From NCBI RefSeq assembly GCF_031143425.1, contig NC_090446.1, positions 1,549,250,749 through 1,549,314,748 of the forward strand: a DNA stretch of 64,000 nt, written 5' to 3'. The translations under genes were made by a program, and so were the position numbers. The stretch comes from Pleurodeles waltl. Lineage: Eukaryota > Chordata > Amphibia > Caudata > Salamandridae. This document shows positions 32,141-41,108 of this stretch, piece after piece. The notes under the pieces are model-generated. The model did not search any database. It saw only the letters and a program-made list of their open reading frames with translations, and was not told where the DNA came from. Position 1 is the stretch's first letter. Every line of letters begins with the position of its first letter.

Positions 32141-32649
32141 TAAATGTGTTTACATCTAATATATTCAGGGAATAGCGATACGTGTTTTCAATATTTAACA
32201 CAGCAGCAGATTACTAATATTACCACAAATAACCTCTGTGATCCCCTCCCATTTCCCATATGTGAGGCCCTGCTTTCATCTAAAAGAAACTTTTTCATTG
32301 AAGTTGCATGAAACATGAACACAACATTTCTCTCCAAAATGTCTGCAATAGACACACACATCACTCATTTGAAAAATAAATTAAAGGAAAGCAGAATTTA
32401 AAACAATCTGTTTAAGAATTATTTCAGGTCATCGGGGCAAGACTCTGCAGAACAGAGCTGGCTCTATCCGGGGTCCTGAGAGGCTGGGACCGGGGCCAGA
32501 GAAATCTTTGCCCGTGCCTCTTTACAAGAAGTAGCTATAACTCTTTATCTATAACTAATACTACTTTATACAATCCTTACTTTATAAAAGAATAAGCATT
32601 GGTGTCCAAAGTGCTTCTCAGAAACCCACATCTGCTGCTCAGGAACATC
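32141..32649. other. Unassigned AT-rich region
   Basis: No gene or repeat boundary was recognised before the start of the 80-bp array. Confidence 0.4.
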
Positions 32650-32812
32650 GGCTGCAGAAGACCAAGGCTGCGTATTCTAGATTCCACCTCACGCCTCTTT
32701 CTTCAACCACCAGACGCTCGCTGCCTCCTTATCTCATGAATACCAGGCTGTACAGTCTTGATTCCACCGCATTCCTCTGTCTTCCACCACCAGACGCTCG
32801 CTGCCTCCTTAT
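32650..32812 (+). repeat. 80-bp tandem array, left part
   Basis: About two copies of an 80-bp unit, with landmarks TCTTGATTCCACC, TTCCACCACCAGACGCTCGC and CTTATCTCATGAATACCAG. The array is interrupted at CTTAT by the Gmr1 element and resumes at 44101. Confidence 0.9.
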
Positions 32813-35805
32813 TGTAGGAAAGTACCATCTTGCCTGGCATGTTACCCCCATTTTTCACTGTACATATGTTGTTTTAGTTGTATGTGTCACTGGGACCCTG
32901 TTCTCCAGGGCCCCAGTGCTCATAAGTGTGCCTGAATGTGTTACCTGTGTAGTGACTAACTGTCTCACTGAGGCTCTGCTAATCAGAACCTCAGTGGTTA
33001 TGCTCTCTCATTTCTTTCCAAATTGTCACTAACAGGCTAGTGACCAATTTACCAATTTATATTGGCTTACTGGAACACCCTTATAATTCCCTAGTATATG
33101 GTACTGAGGTACCCAGGGTATTGGGGTTCCAGGAGATCCCTATGGGCTGCAGCATTTCTTTTGTCACCCATAGGGAGCTCTGACAATTCTTACACAGGCC
33201 TGCCACTGCAGCCTGAGTGAAATAACGTCCACGTTATTTCACAGCCATTTTACACTGCACTTAAGTAACTTATAAGTCACCTATATGTCTAACCTTTACC
33301 TGGTAAAGGTTAGGTGCAAAGTTACTTAGTGTGAGGGCACCCTGGCACTAGCCAAGGTGCCCCCACATTGTTCAGAGCCAATTCCCTGAACTTTGTGAGT
33401 GCGGGGACAGTATTACACGCGTGCACTACATATAGGTCAATACCTATATGTAGCTTCACAATGGTAACTCCGAATATGGCCATGTAACATGTCTAAGATC
33501 ATGGAATTGCCCCCTCTATGCCATCCTGGCATTGTTGGCACAATTCGATGATCCCAGTGGCCTGTAGCACAGACCCTGGTACTGCCAAACTGCCTTTCCT
33601 GGGGTTTCACTACAGCTGCTGCTGCTGCCAACACCTCAGACAGGTTTCTGCCCCCCTGGGGTCAAGCCAGGCTTGTCCCAGGATGGCAGAACAAAGGACT
33701 TCCTCTGAGAGAGGGTGTTACACTCTCTCCCTTTGGAAAATGGTGTGAAGGCAGGGGAGGAGCAGCCTCCCCCAGCCTCTGGAAATGCTTTCTTGGGCAC
33801 AGATGTGCCCAATTCTGCATAAGCCAGTCTACACCGGTTCAGGGACCCCTTAGCCCCTGCTCTGGCGCGAAACTGGACAAAGGAAAGGGGAGTGACCACT
33901 CCCCTGACCTGCACCTCCCCTGGGAGGTGTCCAGAGCTCCTCCAGTGTGCTCCAGACCTCTGCCATCTTGGAAACAGAGGTGCTGCCAGCACACTGGACT
34001 GCTCTGAGTGGCCAGTGCCACCAGGTGACGTCAGAGACTCCTTCTGATAGGCTCCTTCAGGTGTTAGTAGCCTATCCTCTCTCCTAAGTAGCCAAACCCT
34101 CTTTTTTGGCTATTTAGGGTCTCTGTCTCTGGGGAAACTTTAGATAGCGAATGCAAGAGCTCATCAGAGTTCCTCTGCATCTCTCTCTTCACCTTCTGCC
34201 AAGGAATCGACTGCTGACCGCGCTGGAAGCCTGCAAAACTGCAACATAGTAGCAAAGACGACTACTGCAACTCTGTAATGCTGATCCTGCCGCCTTCTTG
34301 ACTGTTTTCCTGGTGGTGCATGCTGTGGGGGTAGTCTGCCTCCTCTCTGCACTAGAAGCTCCGAAGAAATCTCCCGTGGGTCGACGGAATCTTCCCCCTG
34401 CTACCGCAGGCACCAAAAAGCTGCATGACCGGTCCCTTGGGTCTCCTCTCAGCACGACGAGCGAGGTCCCTCGAATCCAGCAACTCTGTCCAAGTGACTC
34501 TCACAGTCCAGTGACTCTTCAGTCCAAGTTTGGTGGAGGTAAGTCCTTGCCTCCCCACGCCAGACTGCATTGTTGGAAACCGCGTCTTTTACAAATACTC
34601 CGGCTTCCGTGCACTTCCGGCAGAAATCCTTTGTGCACAGCCAAGCCTGGGTCCACGGCACTCTAACCTGCATTGCACGACTTTCTAAGTTGGTCTCCGG
34701 CGACGTGGGACTCCTTTGTGCAACTTCGGCGAGCACCGTTTCACGCATCCTCGTAGTGCCTGTTTCTGGCACTTCTCTGGGTGCTACCTGCTGCTGAGAG
34801 AGCTCCTTGTCTTTCTTGACGTCCCCTCTCTCTTCTGGTCCAGTTTGCAAACTCCTGGTCCCTCCTGGGCCACAGCAGCTTCCAAAAACACTAACCGCAT
34901 GATTTGCAGCTAGCAAGGCTTGTTGGCGTTCTTTTGCCGGGAAAATACTTCTGCACGACTCTCCACGGCGAGAGAGATCCGTCCACCAAAGGGGAAGTCT
35001 CTAGCACTTTTTGTTCTTGCAGAAACCGCAGCTTCTTCTGTCCAATAGAAGCTTCTTTGCACCCACAGCTGGCATTTCCTGGGCATCTGCCCATCTCCGA
35101 CTTGCTTGTGACTTTTGGACTTGGTCCCCTTGTTCCACAGGTACCCTAGATTGGAAATCCACAGTTGTTGCATTGTTGGTTTGTGTCTTTCCTGCATTAT
35201 TCCTCTATCACGACTTCTTTGTCTTTTGGGGAACTTTAGTGCACTTTGCACTCACTTTTCAGGGTCTTGGGGAGGGCTAATTTTCTAACTCTCACTATTT
35301 TCTAATAGTCCCAGCGACCCTCTACAAGGTCACATAGGTTTGGGGTCCATTCGTGGTTCACATTCCACTTTTGGAGTATATGGTTTGTGTTGCCCCTATC
35401 CCTATGTGTTCCCATTGCATCCTATTGTAACTATACATTGTTTGCACTGTTTTCTAAGACTATACTGCATATTTTTGGTATTGTGTACATATAACTTGTG
35501 TATAATTGCTATCCTCATACTGAGGGTACTCACTGAGATACTTTGGCATATTGTCATAAAAATAAAGTACCTTTATTTTTAGTATATCTGTGTATTGTGT
35601 TTTCTTATGATATTGTGAAAGTGACACTTGTGGTACTGTAGTAGCTTCACATGTCTCCTAGTTCAGCCTAGGCTGCTCTGCTAAGCTACCATTATCTATC
35701 AGCCTAAGCTGCTACACACCCTATACACTAATAAGGGATAACTGGGCCTGGTGCAAGGTGCAAGTACCCCTTGGTACTCACTACAAGCCAGTCCAGCCTC
35801 CTACA
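32813..35805 (+). repeat. 5' LTR of Gmr1 element 1
   Basis: This 2,993-bp LTR begins TGTAGGAAAGTACCATCTTG and ends CCAGCCTCCTACA. An AATAAA lies at 35561-35566 near the 3' end. A GAGGTAAGT splice-donor-like site is at 34536-34544. The promoter could not be pinpointed. LTRs of this length are unusually large. Confidence 0.95.
35561..35566 (+). terminator. LTR polyadenylation signal
   Basis: AATAAA is followed by a T-rich stretch 240 bp before the LTR end and is repeated at the same place in the 3' LTR (near 43856). In the 3' LTR it would end the genomic transcript. Confidence 0.6.
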
Positions 35806-35806
35806 T

Positions 35807-35824
35807 TGGTTGTGCAGCGGTGGG
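35807..35824 (+). promoter_or_regulatory. Primer-binding site region
   Basis: TGGTTGTGCAGCGGTGGG begins one base after the 5' LTR. TGG at this position is expected to pair with the CCA end of the priming tRNA. The tRNA could not be named from memory. Confidence 0.55.
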
Positions 35825-36077
35825 ATAAGTGCTTTGAGACTACTTACCACTCTTGTCATTGTACTTTTCATAAGAGAAAAATATACAAAACAAGTTCAGT
35901 GTGTGTACACATTGCTAAAAAGTTTTGCATTTCCTCTTTTCACTCTTTTCTAAAGTGCTGAAAAGTACTTCTAAACTTTCAAAAAGTTCTTAAAAGTTTA
36001 AAAAGTTTTTTCTGTCTTTCTAAAAAGTTCTGAAAACTTTTTTCTCTTTTTCTATCACTTTTAACTCTCTCTAAAAA

Positions 36078-39000
36078 ATGTCTGGCACAGGCCAAAATGT
36101 TGATCTGTCCAAACTTGTATATGATCACCTTAGCTGGAAAGGAGCAAGGAGTCTCTGCATAGAGAGAGGTTTGAGTGTAGGGAAGAATCCTTCCTTGGAA
36201 TTGTTAATTAACATGCTTAGAGAACAAGATAAGGCCATAAGTGCCCCATCTGTTGAAAAAGTACCTAATAGTTCCCAATCTGATTCAGGGTCTCCCCCAG
36301 GAAAAGATTCAGGAAAGAAACTTCCTAGCCTGCCCATTACTAGACAGTCTAGCATAGTTGGTAATGATGGAGAGCCACACCATACAAAAAGTGTTGTCTC
36401 ACATCATAGCAAAAGCATTAATTCTCACCACACTGGTAGTAATGTTTCTGTTAGCCAAGCTGTTAGGGTGGCTTCTGTAAGGGACAGGTCTCCTTCTGTC
36501 CATTCTCACCATACTTCTGTGTCTAGGATTGTCCCTCCCACCGACCCTGATGACAGAATGTTAGAAAGGGAGCTCAATAGATTGAGAGTGGAGCAATCCA
36601 GACTGAAGCTTAAACAGCAACAGCTGGATTTAGATAGACAATCCTTAGAAGTAGAGAAGGAAAGACAGAAATTGGGTTTTGAAACCCATGGTGGCAGCAG
36701 CAGTATTCCCCATAGTCATCCTGTAAAAGAGCATGATTCCAGGAATCTGCACAAGATAGTTCCCCCTTATAAGGAGGGGGATGACATTAACAAGTGGTTT
36801 GCTGCACTTGAGAGGGCCTGTGTTGTACAGGATGTCCCTCAAAGGCAGTGGGCTGCTATCCTATGGCTATCATTTAGTGGAAAAGGTAGGGATAGGCTCC
36901 TTACTGTGAAAGAAAGTGATGCCAATAATTTCCAAGTTCTTAAGAATGCACTCCTGGATGGTTATGGCTTAACCACTGAACAATACAGGATAAAGTTCAG
37001 AGAGACCAAAAAGGAGTCTTCACAAGACTGGGTTGATTTCATTGACCATTCAGTGAAGGCCTTGGAGGGGTGGTTAAATGGCAGTAAAGTTACTGACTTT
37101 GAAAGCCTGTATAACTTGATCCTGAGAGAGCATATTCTTAATAATTGTGTGTCTGATTTGTTGCACCAGTACTTGGTGGACTCTGATCTGACCTCTCCCC
37201 AAGAATTGGGAAAGAAGGCAGACAAATGGGTCAGAACAAGAGTGAACAGAAAAGTTCATACAGGGGGTGACAAAGATGGCAACAAAAAGAAGGATGGTAA
37301 GTCTTCAGACAAGGGTGGGGACAAATCTAAGAATGAGTCTTCATCAAGCCCACAAAAACACTCTGGTGGGGGTGGTGGGTCCAAATCCTCCTTTAATCAG
37401 AACAAGGAAAAGAAACCATGGTGCTATTTTTGTAAAGTAAAAGGCCATTGGGCAACAGATTCCAGTTGCCCAAAGAAAAGCACCAAGCCTCCTACCACTA
37501 CAACCCCTACTGCTACACCTAGTGTCCCTACTAATAGCAGTGGTGGTGGGAGCAAACCTACTAATAGCCAATCCAAGGGAGTAGCTGGGCTCACTTTTGG
37601 TAACTTAGTTGGGGTTGGCCTTGTTAGGGAGGCCACAGAGGCTGTGTTAGTCTCTGAGGGGGCTATTGATTTAGCCACCTTAGCTGCTTGTCCCCTTAAT
37701 ATGGATAAGTACAGGCAGCTACCCCTAATAAATGGTGTTGAGGTTCAGGCCTACAGGGACACTGGTGCCAGTGTGACTATGGTCATAGAGAAACTGGTCC
37801 ACCCTGAACAACACCTACTTGGTCACAAGTACCAAGTAACCGATGCTCACAACAACACACTTAGCCACCCCATGGCTGTTGTTAATCTCAACTGGGGGGG
37901 GGTTACTGGTCCAAAGAAAGTTGTGGTAGCCTCAGATTTACCTGTAGACTGTCTACTAGGAAATGATTTGGAGACATCAGCTTGGTCAGATGTGGAGTTG
38001 GAGGCCCATGCAGCAATGCTGGGCATCCCAGGGCATATTTTTGCTTTAACCAGGGCTCAGGCCAAAAAGCAAAAAGGACAGGGAAGCTTGGATCCTGGAA
38101 CAATGGACCAAGTGCTCCCTAAAGCTAGGGCTAGTAGAAGCAAACCACTTCCTACCATCCCTCCCTCTACAGTGGATTCAACTTCAGAGGAAGAAGAATT
38201 CCCTCCCTGTGCAGAACCTACACCAGAGGAGCAGGAAGCAGATACTGCTGAGCTTTTGGGTGAAGGAGGGCCTGCCAGAGAGGAGCTGAGTGTGGCACAG
38301 CAAACCTGTCCCACATTAGAGGGTCTGAGACAGCAAGCTGTCAAACAGGCTAATGGGGATGTCAGTGACTCTCACAGAGTTTACTGGGAGGACAACCTCT
38401 TGTACACTGAGGCAAGGGATCCTAAACCTGGAGCTGCCAGGAGATTAGTGATTCCTCGGGAGTACAGAAAGTTCCTCCTAACACTGGCTCACAACATTCC
38501 CCTAGCTGGGCATCTGGGACAAATGAAAACTTGGGACAGGCTTGTTCCCTTGTTTCATTGGCCTAGGATGTCTGAGGACACAAAGGAATTTTGTAAGTCC
38601 TGTGAAACCTGTCAAGCCAGTGGCAAGACAGGTGGCACTCCAAAGGCACCCCTTATTCCACTGCCTGTGGTTGGGGTTCCCTTTGAAAGGGTAGGGGTTG
38701 ACATAGTTGGCCCCCTTGACCCTCCTACTGCTTCAGGCAATAGATTCATCTTGGTGGTAGTGGACCATGCCACAAGATATCCTGAAGCTATTCCTTTAAG
38801 GACCACTACAGCTCCTGCAGTGGCAAAGGCCCTCCTGGGAATATTTTCCAGGGTGGGCTTCCCAAAGGAAGTAGTATCAGACAGGGTAAGCAATTTCATG
38901 TCTGCATACTTAAAGGCCATGTGGAAGGAGTGTGGTGTAACTTATAAGTTCACAACACCCTATCATCCACAAACAAATGGACTGGTGGAGAGATTTAACA

Positions 39001-41075
39001 AAACTCTCAAAGGCATGATTATGGGTCTCCCTGAAAAACTCAGCAGGAGATGGGATATCCTTCTACCATGCCTCCTTTTTGCCTACAGGGAGGTACCCCA
39101 GAAAGGAGTGGGCTTCAGCCCCTTTGAACTTCTTTTTGGACACCCTGTTAGGGGTCCACTAACACTTGTGAAGGAGGGTTGGGAACAACCTTTAAAAGCT
39201 CCTAAGCAGGATATTTTGGACTATGTACTTGGCCTCAGATCAAGGATGGCTGAGTATATGAAAAAGGCCAGTAAAAACCTTCAGGCCAGCCAAAAGCTCC
39301 AGAAGCAATGGCATGATCAGAAGGCTGTTTTGGTTCAGTACCAACCAGGGCAGAAAGTGTGGGTCTTGGAGCCTGTGGCCCCAAGAGCACTCCAAGATAA
39401 ATGGAGTGGACCCCACACAATTGTTGAGAAAAAGGGTGAAGTCACCTATTTAGTTGACTTAGGCACTGCAAGGAGTCCCCTTAGGGTGCTCCATGTCAAC
39501 CACCTGAAACCCTACTATGACAGGGCTGATCTCACCCTGCTCATGGCAACTGATGAGGGACAGGAAGAAGACAGTGATCCTCTACCTGATCTCTTCTCTT
39601 CCACAGAACAAGATGCTCTTGTGGAAGGTGTAGTTTTGGCTGATTGTCTGACTGCTGAGCAGAAAGATAATTGCATAAATCTCCTAGATCAATTCTCTGA
39701 ACTCTTCTCTACTGTGCCAGGTACCACTTCTTGGTGTGAGCACACTATAGATACTGGAGACAGCTTGCCTGTCAACAGTAAGATCTATAGGCAGCCTGAC
39801 CATGTCAGGGACTGCATAAAGCAAGAGGTCCAGAAAATGTTAGAACTAGGAGTGGTTGAGCACTCTGAAAGTCCATGGGCTTCTCCTGTGGTACTTGTAC
39901 CAAAACCCCATTCCAAAGATGGAAAGAAGGAAATGCGGTTTTGTGTAGACTACAGAGGTCTCAACTTGGTAACCAAAACTGATGCTCACCCTATACCCAG
40001 GGCAGATGACCTCATAGATACACTGGCATCTGCCAAGTATCTAAGCACTTTTGATTTGACTGCAGGGTATTGGCAGATCAAATTGTCAGAAGATGCTAAA
40101 CCTAAGACTGCATTTTCAACCATTGGAGGACATTACCAGTTCACTGTAATGCCTTTTGGTTTGAAAAATGCACCTGCCACTTTTCAGAGGTTGGTGAACA
40201 CAGTCCTGCAAGGGCTGGAAGCTTTCAGTGCAGCATATCTGGACGATATAGCTGTCTTTAGCTCCAGCTGGGATGAGCACCTGGTCCACCTATGGAAAGT
40301 TTTGGAGGCCCTGCAAAAGGCAGGCCTCACTATCAAGGCTTCAAAGTGCCAGATAGGGCAGGGTAAGGTGGTTTATCTGGGACACCTTGTTGGTGGGGAG
40401 CAGATTGCACCACTTCAGGGGAAAATCCAAACAATTATTGATTGGGTTCCCCCTACTACACAGACTCAGGTGAGAGCCTTTCTAGGCCTCACTGGGTATT
40501 ACAGGAGGTTCATTAAGAACTATGGCTCCATTGCAGCCCCTCTTAATGACCTCACTTCCAAGAAAATGCCTAAAAAGGTATTATGGACAGCAAACTGTCA
40601 GAAAGCTTTTGAGGAGCTGAAGCAGGCCATGTGCTCTGCACCTGTCCTGAAAAGCCCTTGTTACTCTAAAAAATTCTATGTCCAAACTGATGCATCTGAA
40701 TTAGGAGTAGGGGCAGTCCTATCACAACTTAATTCTGAGGGCCAGGATCAACCTGTTGCTTTTATTAGTAGAAGGTTGACCCCTAGAGAAAAGCGTTGGT
40801 CTGCCATAGAGAGGGAGGCCTTTGCTGTGGTCTGGGCTCTGAAGAAGTTGAGGCCATACCTGTTTGGCACTCACTTCATTGTTCAGACAGACCACAAACC
40901 TCTACTTTGGCTAAAACAAATGAAAGGTGCAAATCCTAAATTGTTGAGTTGGTCCATATCCCTACAGGGAATGGACTATACAGTGGAACATAGACCTGGG
41001 AGTAGCCACTCCAATGCAGATGGACTCTCCAGATATTTCCACTTAGACAATGAAGACTCATCAGGTCATGGCTAG
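36078..41075 (+). CDS. Gmr1 Gag-Pol polyprotein, intact
   Basis: A single 1665-codon frame encodes all replication functions. In order: a SAP-like N-terminus (about 10-50), a charged coiled coil (about 155-195), a capsid region with a SCAN-like segment (about 300-395), a CCHC-type knuckle at 449-464 with unusual spacing (CX2CX4HX6C), protease with DTGAS from residue 561, integrase with an HHCC zinc site (about 800-850) and D875, D935, E971 (35 residues between the last two), a GPH..LV module after the core, reverse transcriptase with YLDD at 1387-1390, and RNase H with D1538 and a Glu near 1578. There is no stop or frameshift between gag and pol. The ATG at 36078 is 272 nt after the LTR. Integrase before RT is the Gmr1 order. 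Confidence 0.95.
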   Translation: MSGTGQNVDLSKLVYDHLSWKGARSLCIERGLSVGKNPSLELLINMLREQDKAISAPSVEKVPNSSQSDSGSPPGKDSGKKLPSLPITRQSSIVGNDGEPHHTKSVVSHHSKSINSHHTGSNVSVSQAVRVASVRDRSPSVHSHHTSVSRIVPPTDPDDRMLERELNRLRVEQSRLKLKQQQLDLDRQSLEVEKERQKLGFETHGGSSSIPHSHPVKEHDSRNLHKIVPPYKEGDDINKWFAALERACVVQDVPQRQWAAILWLSFSGKGRDRLLTVKESDANNFQVLKNALLDGYGLTTEQYRIKFRETKKESSQDWVDFIDHSVKALEGWLNGSKVTDFESLYNLILREHILNNCVSDLLHQYLVDSDLTSPQELGKKADKWVRTRVNRKVHTGGDKDGNKKKDGKSSDKGGDKSKNESSSSPQKHSGGGGGSKSSFNQNKEKKPWCYFCKVKGHWATDSSCPKKSTKPPTTTTPTATPSVPTNSSGGGSKPTNSQSKGVAGLTFGNLVGVGLVREATEAVLVSEGAIDLATLAACPLNMDKYRQLPLINGVEVQAYRDTGASVTMVIEKLVHPEQHLLGHKYQVTDAHNNTLSHPMAVVNLNWGGVTGPKKVVVASDLPVDCLLGNDLETSAWSDVELEAHAAMLGIPGHIFALTRAQAKKQKGQGSLDPGTMDQVLPKARASRSKPLPTIPPSTVDSTSEEEEFPPCAEPTPEEQEADTAELLGEGGPAREELSVAQQTCPTLEGLRQQAVKQANGDVSDSHRVYWEDNLLYTEARDPKPGAARRLVIPREYRKFLLTLAHNIPLAGHLGQMKTWDRLVPLFHWPRMSEDTKEFCKSCETCQASGKTGGTPKAPLIPLPVVGVPFERVGVDIVGPLDPPTASGNRFILVVVDHATRYPEAIPLRTTTAPAVAKALLGIFSRVGFPKEVVSDRVSNFMSAYLKAMWKECGVTYKFTTPYHPQTNGLVERFNKTLKGMIMGLPEKLSRRWDILLPCLLFAYREVPQKGVGFSPFELLFGHPVRGPLTLVKEGWEQPLKAPKQDILDYVLGLRSRMAEYMKKASKNLQASQKLQKQWHDQKAVLVQYQPGQKVWVLEPVAPRALQDKWSGPHTIVEKKGEVTYLVDLGTARSPLRVLHVNHLKPYYDRADLTLLMATDEGQEEDSDPLPDLFSSTEQDALVEGVVLADCLTAEQKDNCINLLDQFSELFSTVPGTTSWCEHTIDTGDSLPVNSKIYRQPDHVRDCIKQEVQKMLELGVVEHSESPWASPVVLVPKPHSKDGKKEMRFCVDYRGLNLVTKTDAHPIPRADDLIDTLASAKYLSTFDLTAGYWQIKLSEDAKPKTAFSTIGGHYQFTVMPFGLKNAPATFQRLVNTVLQGLEAFSAAYLDDIAVFSSSWDEHLVHLWKVLEALQKAGLTIKASKCQIGQGKVVYLGHLVGGEQIAPLQGKIQTIIDWVPPTTQTQVRAFLGLTGYYRRFIKNYGSIAAPLNDLTSKKMPKKVLWTANCQKAFEELKQAMCSAPVLKSPCYSKKFYVQTDASELGVGAVLSQLNSEGQDQPVAFISRRLTPREKRWSAIEREAFAVVWALKKLRPYLFGTHFIVQTDHKPLLWLKQMKGANPKLLSWSISLQGMDYTVEHRPGSSHSNADGLSRYFHLDNEDSSGHG

Positions 41076-41086
41076 TCTTATTGTCT

Positions 41087-41108
41087 TTCGTTTGGGGGGG
41101 GGGGGTTG
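41087..41108 (+). promoter_or_regulatory. Polypurine tract
   Basis: A run of about twelve G followed by TTG lies immediately before the 3' LTR, the place where plus-strand DNA priming occurs. The third Gmr1 element has the matching C run at 63681-63689 on the opposite strand. Confidence 0.7.

Noticed and set aside
33437..35280. Multiple short frames in the Gmr1 LTR
   Set aside because: The same frames recur in the 3' LTR only because the LTRs are copies; they are short, overlap on both strands and differ in element 3.
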